Below are positions 42,734 to 53,500 of a stretch of 64,000 nt of DNA, in pieces. The position numbers and the translations under genes were made by a program. Position 1 is the stretch's first letter; the number at the start of each line of letters is the position of its first letter. Source of the stretch: a virus; IMG/VR virus record IMGVR_UViG_3300042891_002337, positions 1 to 64,000 of that record; one strand, 5' to 3'. Under the pieces are notes generated by a model. That model was not told the origin of the DNA and searched no databases. It was given only the letters and a program-made list of their open reading frames with translations.

Positions 42734-43558
42734 TTATTCGAGGTCTGCGAAGGCATCCTCAAGGTCATCCATGGTCTTCTTCTTGACAGGAGCCGAAGCA
42801 GGCTTGTTGCCACGAAGCTCAGCAAGGTCGTTCTCAATGGAGTCGGACTTGTTGCCACGGGTGAGGCCAACCTCCTTCTCGGAAGAGCTGGACTCACTTC
42901 CACCACCGAGCCAGTCATTCACTCGCTTCTCAATCTCCTCGACAGGAGTGAGCTCCTCGTAGTCGTCGATGTTCGGAATCGAGGAAAGCCAGGTCTTGAT
43001 CTGGTCCTTGTCCTTGGACAGAGGAGATGTGGTTCCGCGTGGGGTGACCTTGGTGTCTGCATACTGCTTTCCAGGAGTCTTGGTCACGGAGACCTTGACG
43101 TCTCGGCCCTCGAGGGGATCGGTGATGTCACCGTAGTCCTCATCCAGCATCAGCTTCAGGAGGTCCTGGTAGATCATCTTGCCGAATGCCCAGAGTCGAA
43201 CGCCTCGATCCTCCTCACCACGAACCACTACCGCAGCATAGGTGCGCATCTTCGGGTAGAGCTTCTTTGCAAGCTCACGACTTGCATCGGAGTTGTCCTC
43301 ACGAAGCTTGTTGATCAGCTCCTGGATCGGATCCTTCTTACCGAACTGGTAAGGGGCCAGGATTGCGGCTGCCTTGTCACCACCGATACCGTAGTAGTAC
43401 CAGCGATCCTTGAAGGGCTGACCGTCGTTGTTAGGAAGCGCGATGATTCGGACATTGTAGTCCTTGCCTTCCTCGGGTCGCCACATGATAGTGGACTTCT
43501 TGTTCTGGCCGGAGAGTTGGCCAAGCTTCTTACGGATTGCGTCAAAGTCGATTGCCAT
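42734..43558 (-). CDS. Single-stranded DNA-binding protein (T4 gp32-like)
   Basis: 274 residues from the ATG at 43558 with AAGGA upstream. IMWRPEEGKDYNVRIIALPN, YGIGGDKAAAILAPYQFGKKDPI and the acidic C-terminal tail (MDDLEDAFADLE) match gp32-type SSBs of T4-superfamily phages. The four-residue zinc site of T4 gp32 is not seen. The C-terminal acidic tail normally recruits replication partners. Confidence 0.88.
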   Translation of the reverse strand: MAIDFDAIRKKLGQLSGQNKKSTIMWRPEEGKDYNVRIIALPNNDGQPFKDRWYYYGIGGDKAAAILAPYQFGKKDPIQELINKLREDNSDASRELAKKLYPKMRTYAAVVVRGEEDRGVRLWAFGKMIYQDLLKLMLDEDYGDITDPLEGRDVKVSVTKTPGKQYADTKVTPRGTTSPLSKDKDQIKTWLSSIPNIDDYEELTPVEEIEKRVNDWLGGGSESSSSEKEVGLTRGNKSDSIENDLAELRGNKPASAPVKKKTMDDLEDAFADLE

Positions 43559-43669
43559 GATTGTTTGTCCTTGATTGTTGTTGAAGTAGTGAGGAACGGC
43601 GTCACCCCCGTCCATCACCTTATTGCGGAACCACCCGCAACAAGATTGTAGTAATTGTTTGTAAGTTGT
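43559..43669 (-). promoter_or_regulatory. 111-base leader of the SSB gene
   Basis: This is one of the longest gaps in the window. It holds a perfect 6-bp stem (43624-43629 with 43636-43641) and a run of G on the mRNA (GACGGGGGTGACG) that could pair with GCCGT/CGTCC nearby. T4 gene 32 has an autoregulatory leader; a similar role is possible. No clear promoter was recognised. Confidence 0.35.
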
Positions 43670-44086
43670 TCAGATCTTTGGTGAAAGATAGCTTATCACC
43701 TTTCTGCGAGATAGCTTTCCCTTGTTGCCGAATGGAGACTCGGATCCACCGAATGAGCTTGCTAGCTTCTCAACTGAGCTCTCATATGATTCAAGTGCAC
43801 GCTCAATCCTCTTCCGCTGCTTCTCCTTGTCGGAATCTCGAGACTTAGGAAGGTGGTCATCGAAACCTCCTATCGATGCAGATTCAGCAGGCATCACAGT
43901 GTTTGCATGCGCAGCAGACTCACCAAGATTCTTGTTCTTCTTCACCTTCGGCTCCATGCCGAGTGGAAGAGTGTAACCGGCAACGGCACCAGCACCCGAG
44001 AACTCATCGAGTTCTTCCTCGTCAAGCTCATCAAGTTCTGCCTTGAGCATCTCAGCAATCAGGATTCTTAGTGCCTTCTCTTCCAT
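43670..44086 (-). CDS. Acidic protein with LRILIAEMLKAEL leader
   Basis: 138 residues. N terminus EEKALRILIAEMLKAELDEL has IAE sites and acidic repeats (ELDELDEEELDEF), then a flexible middle and a basic C-terminal helix (KEKQRKRIERALESYESS). Looks like a head-associated or scaffold-type protein; no enzyme family. Confidence 0.55.
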   Translation of the reverse strand: MEEKALRILIAEMLKAELDELDEEELDEFSGAGAVAGYTLPLGMEPKVKKNKNLGESAAHANTVMPAESASIGGFDDHLPKSRDSDKEKQRKRIERALESYESSVEKLASSFGGSESPFGNKGKLSRRKVISYLSPKI

Positions 44087-44090
44087 GCAA

Positions 44091-44678
44091 TTAACTATTA
44101 CCGTCGCCGAAGACCCATTGGCGCGCCTGCATCAGGAGGATAGAAATTGTGGACTCGGAACCGATGTAAAATCGGTTCTCCTCACGGGACTGCCCACCTG
44201 AGACTGCAATCGCCTGCCACTCATCGTGAGAGAGATGTATTCCAAAGTGCTGTGCAAGGTACAGGCTCCTATGAGAGATCGGCATCTTTACCACCGACTC
44301 TCCGAACTTATACCTCTTCCCCTGCTTCAGGTGCCAGTCAGAGTCCTGTGGAACAAGGTAGTCCTGCCCGTTCTCAGGCCCGCCAAGTAGTCCAAGACTG
44401 TGACAGATCCCAACAACTATGATAGACTCATTGCTCACGTCAAGCTCAAGTGCCTTTGCAAGTGACCTCATTTTCTTGATTACTGAGAGTGTCGTGTCTA
44501 GCAAACCTCCTGAGTAGCAACCTGGTAGGTGACTTGCCGCAGATGCCGGTGCCATTAGATACCTCTCACCAAGAGAGTCAAGCATTCCGACTATTGCGTC
44601 TCTCCTCGTGCCTGTATTCTCAGCAAGCTTATTTAGAGTCTGCCACTTCGACTGAATCTGTTCTATCGATAGTTCCAT
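44091..44678 (-). CDS. HD-domain-like phosphohydrolase, degenerate motif
   Basis: 195 residues. The helical pattern HLPGCYSGGLLDTT...GICHSLGLLGG...GKRYKFGES...ISHRSLYLAQHFGIHLSHDEWQAIAVSGG resembles HD-domain hydrolases where the second motif is normally HD; here it is HS. The flanking histidines remain. It may have lost catalysis or use another metal ligand. Function unknown. Confidence 0.55.
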   Translation of the reverse strand: MELSIEQIQSKWQTLNKLAENTGTRRDAIVGMLDSLGERYLMAPASAASHLPGCYSGGLLDTTLSVIKKMRSLAKALELDVSNESIIVVGICHSLGLLGGPENGQDYLVPQDSDWHLKQGKRYKFGESVVKMPISHRSLYLAQHFGIHLSHDEWQAIAVSGGQSREENRFYIGSESTISILLMQARQWVFGDGNS

Positions 44679-44701
44679 GTTTGACTATAACAACGGATTC
44701 G

Positions 44702-45346
44702 TCACTTTTTAGGGACATTGCCCTTATTCTGACTAGATTGTGGCGCCTTGGTGCCTGATGACTGCTTTTGCTCTGGTGGGTAACTGCTTGCAGTGACCCT
44801 TATGATTCCAGTGTCATTGCTGCTAAGCAACACAAAGTCTTTCTCAGGATTGAATTTGACCCATCCCATCTTTGATGCAGCGATCATAAGAAGGTTAATC
44901 CACCTGCCACAGGCAGCGGCGCTCTGTACGACATATGAGGGACCTGCGCTGGAGCCAAAGTAACCGGAGTTTGCCCTTGTTTCTCGCCTCCTCTCTACGA
45001 ACACAGAGTCACCTGACATAGAGACCTTGCCATACACTTGAGCAAGGTCTGCGTTGCTCATGGTAACCTGCTGCAAGAAATTCCTGACATCTTCTAGCTT
45101 ACCAGTCTGCGGCGTTGAGACCTTTGTGAATCCAAGCCTGTCGAACAGGGACTTTGGATTTGATGAAACGAGATTCTCAGCCGCAATGTATGCGTTGGAC
45201 CTTCTTCCTTTCGGTTTAGACCAGTCCTCCTCAGAGTCAAACGCTGACGTAACTTCGCCGCCTCCGAGCTCATCATCAGGGTCGATATCTCCCTGTTCCA
45301 AGAGAGTCCTGGCTATTGACTTTCTAATGAATTCTTCCCTAGTCAT
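44702..45346 (-). CDS. Virion-like protein with FIRKSIARTLLEQ leader
   Basis: 214 residues. N terminus TREEFIRKSIARTLLEQGD is a basic helix ending LLE-Q. A central domain (NLVSSNPKSLFDRLGF, SGDSVFVERRRETRANSG, AAACGRWINLLMIAASKMGW) is of unknown family; the C terminus is a Q/S/K-rich tail. Fits the head-associated group. Directly downstream of the family A polymerase-like gene. Confidence 0.55.
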   Translation of the reverse strand: MTREEFIRKSIARTLLEQGDIDPDDELGGGEVTSAFDSEEDWSKPKGRRSNAYIAAENLVSSNPKSLFDRLGFTKVSTPQTGKLEDVRNFLQQVTMSNADLAQVYGKVSMSGDSVFVERRRETRANSGYFGSSAGPSYVVQSAAACGRWINLLMIAASKMGWVKFNPEKDFVLLSSNDTGIIRVTASSYPPEQKQSSGTKAPQSSQNKGNVPKK

Positions 45347-45362
45347 TGGTCACCGTGAATAA

Positions 45363-46508
45363 CTATTCATCCCAGATAGGGCCAAGGCTCAATGGAAATC
45401 TTCCAAGAGGAGAGACTTCAACTCCCATGCTCACCCTGTTACGAAGGTGTCCATACAGTTCAGGTGAAACATCGAGAATGAGGGCATCATGGAGTACGAA
45501 TATCGGAACGATTCCGTTTCCGACATGGGAACCAAGGTCCTGGATGAGTGTATTGAAGCCCAGCAGGGCAACGTCGACTGCCGTTGACTGTGTGTAGTGA
45601 GGGATCAGCAACCTGTCCTCACAGTCCTCGAGTGGCCTGCCAAAGCCGTTTGTGTTGCCTTCGGATCGAAGCCTTTGCATCAGTTCATCAATCTTAAAGA
45701 CCCTCTTGACCTCTTCTCTAATTGAGGATGAGACAGGATCATCATTCTTTGAGCCTTGACCGTACAGGACAGAAAGGGTTGGAACCTTGACCTTGGACCT
45801 TGAATGACCTCCGCCAATGCTTCGAGATATCCAGTCGTAGACATCCTCACCGTCTGGCTTCACACCAGCTGTGTAAAGAGCGACACGAGGCTCAAGCGAG
45901 ACATAATCTACCTGAAGTATCCTTCCTCCCGAGAACCTCGAAGATATCACACGCCTGTCTGCTTTCGATATTGTGAGAATCTTTGGTCCATCAATCACCT
46001 TGAGACGACCTGTCTGTGTCACCTGTGAGTACCTTGGAACAGCAGCAAACCTTCCTGATGTCGGAATGAATGACTCAACTGACGGTGACTTTCTCCTTGC
46101 TTCAAACTCGCGTGCGTCTATCGATGCAGGCTCAAGAGACATCAGTAGGCTTCGACACTTGATATGAGTGTCGACATACTTCTTAGTTGATTCGTCCTGC
46201 AACCAGTCAACAACTGATGAGTGCGCTGACTTCACAACAGAAAGGTACTTCTCCTTTCCTATTGCCTGCATCCAGGGAATCTCTGATGATGTGAGAGAAC
46301 CGTATGCATCCCGCTGGCCTTGTGACACTATTGACGGAGGTGTTCGACCAAAGAGAGACATTGACTCATCAAGTGACCTTGTCTCATTTTGACCTGACTC
46401 CATCCACCACGACTCTGGATCATGAGTCTTCGAGAATCTCTTCCCATCAAATTGAACTGACATTCCAGGAGAACATGACTTTTCAGGAATTGAGATCTTC
46501 ACTTGCAT
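45363..46508 (-). CDS. Short family A DNA polymerase-like protein
   Basis: 381 residues from the ATG at 46508. The palm and fingers of PolA are visible: TGRLKVIDGPKILTISK; motif A QVDYVSLEPR (catalytic aspartate near residue 201); O-helix SRSKVKVPTLSVLYGQG with R, K and Y in the Klenow R754/K758/Y766 spacing; GFGRPL; YTQSTAVDVAL; and motif C VLHDALILDV (HDE becomes HDA). There is no 3'-5' exonuclease domain and little room for a thumb. It sits between virion genes, far from the replisome genes. Weak Shine-Dalgarno. Confidence 0.75.
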   Translation of the reverse strand: MQVKISIPEKSCSPGMSVQFDGKRFSKTHDPESWWMESGQNETRSLDESMSLFGRTPPSIVSQGQRDAYGSLTSSEIPWMQAIGKEKYLSVVKSAHSSVVDWLQDESTKKYVDTHIKCRSLLMSLEPASIDAREFEARRKSPSVESFIPTSGRFAAVPRYSQVTQTGRLKVIDGPKILTISKADRRVISSRFSGGRILQVDYVSLEPRVALYTAGVKPDGEDVYDWISRSIGGGHSRSKVKVPTLSVLYGQGSKNDDPVSSSIREEVKRVFKIDELMQRLRSEGNTNGFGRPLEDCEDRLLIPHYTQSTAVDVALLGFNTLIQDLGSHVGNGIVPIFVLHDALILDVSPELYGHLRNRVSMGVEVSPLGRFPLSLGPIWDE

Positions 46509-46538
46509 ATTCAAGTTTTATGACAAAGTTTTCATTGT

Positions 46539-49500
46539 TCATGAAGGAGACTTCTTTTCTAGTTTCTTCTGGAGCTCATCAACGACTTTCTTGATGGCAT
46601 TATCCTTGTCACTTATTGCAGACTGGAATTCAGAAAGAGCTGCTTCCTGAGCGCTTAGCTTCACACTGCTCAAGTTTTTGCTGAAACTAGACTGCAGTTC
46701 ACTTCTCCCAGTGTTCAATGGCAATCCTTGAACGTTTGAGATGGCAGCAGTAATGCTGCTGAGTATATTTCTTGATTCACCGCTAGTAGAGTATGAGGCT
46801 CTTGCTTCGTCAACATACTTCGCAGCCAATAGCAGTATTCTATCTGTGGCTTCGTGTACGCCTACAAACAGTCCTGTGCCTGACTTGTAGTAGGCCTCGC
46901 TGAGATCGATGACCTTCTCGCGGCCCATTGCATCTTCGACTGAGACTCTAAATGGTTGACAGTCTGCATTTTGTTCAGCATTACGTGACCTTCCATTGAT
47001 TGAGTTAATGAACTTCTTCCACAGAGTGTCAAGTACTTTATTGTAATCTTCAATAGCAGCCTTCTCGGCGTCACTCAGCGTTTGCCTCTTTGCTTGCTCG
47101 TCTTTCTGATGCTGTATGGCTATGTCCCTAGCGGCCTTTTGTTCCCTTACTCTATCTTCCTGAAGCTGTTGCTGCCTCTTCTCCTCTTCAATCAGTTTCT
47201 TCTGTGCGTCCTCCTGCATCCATCTAGAGAGGGCATTTGACATGTCTGTACCTGCAGACCTGAACGTAGCGTAAGAATCTCCTGTGTTCAACAGCTTTGA
47301 TGAAGTCGTGAAGGTACCAGGACTCAGTGTGTGGTCAACTGTGCTTATTGTGTAGATTCCGTCCAATGATGTCATAGTGTCAAGGTCGACGAAGAAAGAC
47401 TGCATTGGGTTCAAGAGAGGACAGCCGATCATTTCTACACTCATCTCAGCGGGAGTAATCCTCATAGGAATTCCTCTCAACTGGTCTGCGTTTGCTGGAT
47501 CTAACGCACTTGACTGTCCGCCTGCCGTGAGGGCGACGGTCGTAAGAGCTGGGTCTGACAGAGATGAGACTCCGATACTGTTTATTGCTCCGGCTCCTTG
47601 GCCATACCTGATAGTTGGCATTCCCTTAGAGACAAGCCTTTTGAGGGACTTTGCATCAGTAATTGAATTCTTTTGATCGATTGGTGTCTTATTTTCATCA
47701 GTCTTAGCGGTGGGTGCCTTTGACTCAGCAAGAGCAGGCTTCAAGACTCCCTTGTCTGTCAGGTACTTGTTCAATTTTGCGATGTCACTGCCAACAGACT
47801 TTGCCTCTGGTATGTTTGTGGACATGGGATGGTCAGGGTTGATATCAACCGATGAGAAGATCTTGTCCGCAGTGTCTCTAGCGCTCCTCAGCATATCGAC
47901 GTAGCTCGCGTGCGTTATGGACCTGCTGTCAGTCACATGAATTCTCAGGATAGGCTGAGAATTTGATCCCATGACACACTCGGAATAGAGTGAGATGGAC
48001 GGCTTCATATAGACACCGTCCTTGATCCCGGCTGCGTTTATAACTTTAGACTGCTTCTCAAGGATTGTAGAATCTACCTTGTCCTTGTCTGACTTTGGCA
48101 TGAACTTGCTGAATCCGTAAGCGAAAGATGAATCATTTCCAATGTGCTTCTCGTTCAACATCGTGATAAAATCGCCAATAGACATCTTTGGCTTCTGCTT
48201 CAAAAAGTCGGTAACATCCTTCTTCAGGATTTCATAGTCAAGTGGATGACGAGCAATGGAGACTGATCTCATGAATGAGGCTCGCCTGTTGTGCGTGTGA
48301 AAGATGAGCTGCACCTCTGCAAACTGTCCAGTCGAAGCAAGTGGTGCAGCTATGAAAGCATACAGGACCTTGCCAAGAGAGACGCAAGGTTTACTCACGC
48401 TTAATGAATCCTTTGCGCCAGGATTTCCCGGTGGAATGGTGACGCTTGAACTTGGTGAACCTGAAGATGTGAATGAGATTGGAAATATCTCTTGACTCTG
48501 GTAGAGATTCTCAAGCTTTTTCACGCCTTGCGCTGAGGAGCTTTCCTGTGCTTGTTTGACTGTCTGGAGAAGCCTTTGAATCTCGACACCAACCTTGCCA
48601 GCCTCTGATGGAGACTTGGCGAGCAAGTCAACATTCTTCTTAATCTCTTCGTATTTTTCAAGGTTCATCGAAAGTGCAGCGTCAGCTGACCCTATTCCTC
48701 CCATAATCACTTCTGGGAATGCCGTCTTCAGGGTGGATGTATCAGTCCCGCTTGATTCAATGTCATTGAATTGCTTGTTGATCTTCTTCACAAGCTCTTC
48801 TACAATCCGCACGCTCTCTTGAACTTCAGTGATCGATGTGTCAAGTGCAAACAGCCCGACCTGACTCTTGGATACAAGCTGTAGACTGATATTCACCTGT
48901 CCTGAGTCTGCAAAGTTGTAGCTTACGTTGTATGCCTCGTATGCTTCTCTTACTCGCATGCTGTTGAGAAATGCACCAATTGGATTGACGAAACCCCTTC
49001 CTGATGTTGTCTTCTTGCCATCTGGATGCGACCATCCGTACTCAAGGTAGAAAGTGGTCTTGTCTGTGCCGGCAAAGATCTCCGGCCTCAATAGGGGTGC
49101 GATTAGATTCATTCTTGACCTGTCGTGGAGGACGATTTCGAGAGTTGCGCTCTTGTAGACGTTCCATCCGCATGCAATGTTTGTTGTAATCTTTGCATTC
49201 GTGACAGTCATGAACGGTCTTGTCCTGTCAAGCACAGGAGTCGTAAAATTCTGGAGGTTTGACCTCTCAGTCATCATTGTCTGAGGGGTCGTGAACAGTT
49301 CCATTCCGCCGCCGCCCATTGAGAGCCTCACGGCATTCTTTCCGTCAGGCTTTGTAGAATCAAAACCGGTAGACAGAGAAATTCCTTCGTCTGCCCCATA
49401 CTTGAGAGACTTTAGGTTTGTAAGGACTTCCTTCTTGTCTCCTTTGAGGAAGCCGATGATATTGAAATAGGGAGGTGTTTCTATCGTTGATCCCTTCTTT

Positions 49501-50219
49501 TCTTTATCTTCCTCATCATCTCCAAAGACAAACTTGGGAGGAACAACGTCCATCTTGAAGTATGGAATGCATCTGGACAGTTCAAGTGATGTAGCAATTG
49601 ATGTGAATGCTGCAACCTCCTTGGTGTCACGTGAAGTTGGACCAAAGCCAGGTTTCAGGATCTCTATGACGCTGCAAGACACTCCTGTTCCAATTGATGG
49701 AATCCCTGAGATCGAATCAGCTTTCATGAATCTAGGCGTCGAATGACACTTCATTGGAACTGAATTCACAAGGTCATAGAATGAAGGTTCACCTTCCTTG
49801 AAGTGAGTCGTGGAACCATTCATCAGGTATTTTAGTTTATCCTTGTCACCTGAGTATGGATGAAGCATCGTTATTCTTATGGCGTTTCTGAGCTCTTCAC
49901 CTGTAGACTTAGTGGTCTCAGCATTTGACATAAGGGCAACAAGGCTGTCTACAATCTCTTTCGTGTACCTGCCGGTCAATCCTTGGTATTCATTCCTTGG
50001 AGTGAGAGACATGATTTCTTTTGCAATCTTTGACACAGGTGCAGAGGTTGCTATTGATGACAGGTCAGGTGCATCTCCCAAAGCTTCCTGGACCTGAGCA
50101 ACTTCTCCTGCATACTGCAACATTGCGAGTTCGACATTTGAATAGTTGCCTGTGTATTTTAGCAGCGATTCAAGGTTTTTGTCGTAATCTTCCTTTGTAA
50201 TGAATGAGCTTTCAGCCAT
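46539..50219 (-). CDS. Baseplate hub-like structural protein
   Basis: 1226 residues. Near the C-terminal third: IPMRITPAEMSVEMIGCPLL, SFFVDLDTMTSLDGIYTI, DHTLSPGTFTTSSKLL, which fits the hub domain (gp27/gpD-like) that supports the tail spike. The N-terminal half is long and unassigned; the last 200 residues are charged coiled coil (EDAQKKLIEEEKRQQQLQEDRVREQK). Much longer than T4 gp27, so it may fuse hub and other functions. Start overlaps the next upstream stop (TAATG). Confidence 0.72.
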   Translation of the reverse strand: MAESSFITKEDYDKNLESLLKYTGNYSNVELAMLQYAGEVAQVQEALGDAPDLSSIATSAPVSKIAKEIMSLTPRNEYQGLTGRYTKEIVDSLVALMSNAETTKSTGEELRNAIRITMLHPYSGDKDKLKYLMNGSTTHFKEGEPSFYDLVNSVPMKCHSTPRFMKADSISGIPSIGTGVSCSVIEILKPGFGPTSRDTKEVAAFTSIATSLELSRCIPYFKMDVVPPKFVFGDDEEDKEKKGSTIETPPYFNIIGFLKGDKKEVLTNLKSLKYGADEGISLSTGFDSTKPDGKNAVRLSMGGGGMELFTTPQTMMTERSNLQNFTTPVLDRTRPFMTVTNAKITTNIACGWNVYKSATLEIVLHDRSRMNLIAPLLRPEIFAGTDKTTFYLEYGWSHPDGKKTTSGRGFVNPIGAFLNSMRVREAYEAYNVSYNFADSGQVNISLQLVSKSQVGLFALDTSITEVQESVRIVEELVKKINKQFNDIESSGTDTSTLKTAFPEVIMGGIGSADAALSMNLEKYEEIKKNVDLLAKSPSEAGKVGVEIQRLLQTVKQAQESSSAQGVKKLENLYQSQEIFPISFTSSGSPSSSVTIPPGNPGAKDSLSVSKPCVSLGKVLYAFIAAPLASTGQFAEVQLIFHTHNRRASFMRSVSIARHPLDYEILKKDVTDFLKQKPKMSIGDFITMLNEKHIGNDSSFAYGFSKFMPKSDKDKVDSTILEKQSKVINAAGIKDGVYMKPSISLYSECVMGSNSQPILRIHVTDSRSITHASYVDMLRSARDTADKIFSSVDINPDHPMSTNIPEAKSVGSDIAKLNKYLTDKGVLKPALAESKAPTAKTDENKTPIDQKNSITDAKSLKRLVSKGMPTIRYGQGAGAINSIGVSSLSDPALTTVALTAGGQSSALDPANADQLRGIPMRITPAEMSVEMIGCPLLNPMQSFFVDLDTMTSLDGIYTISTVDHTLSPGTFTTSSKLLNTGDSYATFRSAGTDMSNALSRWMQEDAQKKLIEEEKRQQQLQEDRVREQKAARDIAIQHQKDEQAKRQTLSDAEKAAIEDYNKVLDTLWKKFINSINGRSRNAEQNADCQPFRVSVEDAMGREKVIDLSEAYYKSGTGLFVGVHEATDRILLLAAKYVDEARASYSTSGESRNILSSITAAISNVQGLPLNTGRSELQSSFSKNLSSVKLSAQEAALSEFQSAISDKDNAIKKVVDELQKKLEKKSPS

Positions 50220-50500
50220 TACAACTTCTCCATCTGCGACTTGTCAGGAATGGCGACAACAGTTCCAGGTGGGCATTGCAATCCCCACCCGATTCCACTT
50301 GCTGCTGCAATAACCCACCAAAGAGTAGAGTCACCGTAGTATTTTCCAGCAATCTGGTCGAGCCTCTCTCCTTCTTTGAGAGTTATTATTGTTGTAGAAA
50401 GCTGCCCTGATGCTACAAGGTTTCTAACTGTAGTCGCCATACTTCTGGAGTCAAGGGACTTCCCACCCATAATGGTAAGTGAATTGCTGTATCTTCTCAT
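50219..50500 (-). CDS. LysM-like small baseplate protein (gp53/gpX-like)
   Basis: 93 residues. TTIITLKEGERLDQIAGKYYGDSTLWWVIAAAS...PPGTVVAIP is a LysM-type fold as found in P2 gpX and the T4 gp53 baseplate wedge. Likely links hub to wedge. Coupled to both neighbours by TAATG and ATGA overlaps. Confidence 0.75.
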   Translation of the reverse strand: MRRYSNSLTIMGGKSLDSRSMATTVRNLVASGQLSTTIITLKEGERLDQIAGKYYGDSTLWWVIAAASGIGWGLQCPPGTVVAIPDKSQMEKL

Positions 50501-53500
50501 ATGAAGTTCTTCTTATATGGTGCTGTAACTGTGTTCTTTGGATTTTCACCTCCAGCAGGCTTGCTCTCTCCCAAGGTGGTTTCATAAGTTCCGTCTTGTT
50601 TCACCCTTGAGATTCCATGTGATCCTCGAGTGAGGTCACCAACAGGGTAAGCCGGGGCGACCATTGCACCCTGGGAGTCAAGACCCATCGGTAGGTCGTG
50701 GATAGGTGCAAACTGCATGGTTATCTTAAGGAAGATGGGTGCCTTGGAGCCGAGGCGGTCAGTCTCCCAGGTGGATTCATTCCAGTCCATTGCCATGGAT
50801 GTGAGAACTCCTGCTAGCCCGTATCCCATTGAAGACTCGAAGGATCGAACTATTGCATTATTGTTGCTGAAGAAGTCACCGATATTTTTTATTTTACCAG
50901 CATCCGGGGCTGGTGGCGATTTTTCTGTTGATGGCAGGAAAATCACCGGAATTAGTTCAGAGCCATCATTCTCGATATCTACATTCGTTTCAAGAAGCTC
51001 CCATGGAACAGCAACATATTTCACCTGATCTGGTTCTTTTTCTTTTGAAGCATCTGCACCTTTAGGTGGTGATGGATCAGCTGCCTGTGATGCACTTGGA
51101 TTCACAGGTGTTACAAGTTCGCAGAATGCAACGTTCTTGCGCCCAGAAGCGCTTCCAAGAAGTGTGAGATGATTTGATTCAAAAGTTTCATCAATTTTTA
51201 AGAATTTGACCTGTGTGTTCGGTCGAAGGTGAACCCTGTATGTTGGCTTTAGAATACTGCTTGGCTTGTCTTTAAAGCCAACATAAACACCACCACGAAT
51301 GATTCTTCCTGCAACTGCTCCAGAGAAAGGGTTCATATCAGACGACAGTTTCGGTGAGCCGTCAGTTGAGCTGTCTTTTATCCTTTCAAAGTATGCACTG
51401 TTTACTTCTCCACCGTCAGTTAAAGATTTCTTAACTTTTTCAAATTGATCATTCGCAATTTGTGGCTCTGCAGAATCTTCATCCTTTGTAATGTGAAAGG
51501 TTCTGTCTTTCTTTCCCAATCCAAAAAGTCTTGCAAGTCCAAACCTGCTGTAATTGCTTGCAATCACGTCACCAACTCTGAGCCTTATCAAAGGAGATGA
51601 TCCGTAGACCTGCGAGAACGGGACCTCAAATTGATTCTTGTTGTCTACGTTCGATGCAAGCTTCCCATCAGTATACTGTGGGTACAGCATAGTCACAAGT
51701 TTGTTGATTTTGTACCACATAACATCATGATCTTTCGGACTCGTGCTCACAACATAAAATGAGAAACCGATAGATCTTGTAGTGTTTTTGTACATCTGAA
51801 CCGGATCCTGCCGTCCGAATCCTTCTGCTGCTGTGTAGTTTGCAGTAAAAGAGTCTGACAAGTCCTCAAGGAACGCATGAAAAGAAATGATCTCGTTTGT
51901 GCGTAGATCTCGGAAGTAGAAAGGAACATACTCAGCATCAAGAGCCTTCTCAACCTCTTTTATGCTTTCTTGATCGAAGTAGCCATCATCTGTTACTGAT
52001 TTTCCGCCACTTCCTGCAAGTGGAACTCTTCCTGCAATCCTGTCAACCCAAATTTTTTGAAGATTCTTTTCATCAGAATAAAGCAATGCTGCGCCTCGAA
52101 TCATAGATCCAGGCATCAATAGTTTCATAGCAGTCGATGAAGATCTCCAAGACAGTTTATTGCCAGTCTCTCTAGACCTCGACACCCTTCTGATTGCACT
52201 GTCTCTATATTGCGCAAGATCATTAGGATTGGAAGGTGGCTTCTCAAGAGTTTCTTCTGTTATGTCGACACCGCGAAGAGTCACGGACCCAACATCTATG
52301 ATCCTGTTGACAAATGTGACTAACCTGTTTGTTCTGATAGCTCCAAGGATTGCCATCGCCCCTGCAACTCCACCTCCTCCGGCAGAGAAAGAGTTGATGA
52401 AAGAATAAAGACCTGTGAGAACTGACCTTGACACCATAACGTAGTAGTCAGGACTCATTGCAAAGTTCAGCAGAGCTTTTCCAACAATCGTGCCTGTATC
52501 TGCGCCACTTGTCGATATTCCAAGGAAGAGATATGTTCCCTGAAATGCAGCTGCTAATGTTGACACATTGTACGGCTTCTTTGTGCCGAAGACCATTCCA
52601 AGGAGGTCTTCTCCAAATGTAGTGTCTCTCTCTGATCCTGGTGCCAACCTGCCTGTCCTGTAATCAGGTCTATCAAGCTTCTGAATTATGAGAGCTACAA
52701 CAGCAGACCAAACAAGCACTGCCAATATGATTGCAAGCAATGCAGCAAGCGCTGAGAGTATCGTAGTTCCTGACTTGAACAGGTTTCCAAACGGTGAGTC
52801 TACACTGTTCTTATTTCCGTAGGAAAGCCCTGTGTAGATGCCTCCTGTAGTTCCGAGACCATCATCTACCTTTAGGCTTGCTTGGTTCTGATTGATGAGA
52901 TGCGACGGAATGAATGTGCTTCCATCAACGTCAACTCCATTTTCTATGTCACCAACAAGGTCGATAGAACCCTTTCCCTCGCGAACACGCATGCCATCTA
53001 CACCAATTCGAACATTAGCAGGCGCGAAATTTATCTGGTGACCTACAGTGTTCTTGCCTGCCGAGTAGAACAGGGCGTCCTCGGCGGCCTTCTTCATCTC
53101 AGCTATCTTTTCAAGTGATGATGTGAAGTCATCACCTTCAAAATTTTTACTTACCTTGCCTGCTGTAAAGAAAGAATCCCTTGTGTAGATATTGTCTCTT
53201 AAAACGGAACTGATACCGCTTTTCAGTCTCTTTGATGTCTCAGAACTTCGTAAAGAGTTGATTGTCCCCGCAACAGCTGATGTAGGATCTTCTATTGGAT
53301 CTTGGTCAAGTTTCAAAATCTCATCTGCCCTGTGGCCACCTATTACTGAATTCAGGACACGATGCCTTTCGATATCTGACGTATCATCACGTATGATTTT
53401 ATCCCGGCTTACAGGTCCGCCCTTTGTGCTCCACTCCTTGTAAGCGCTGTCATTTTCGGTTACAAAAGATTCCTGATCCGAAGAAATCTGTGACAGGACA

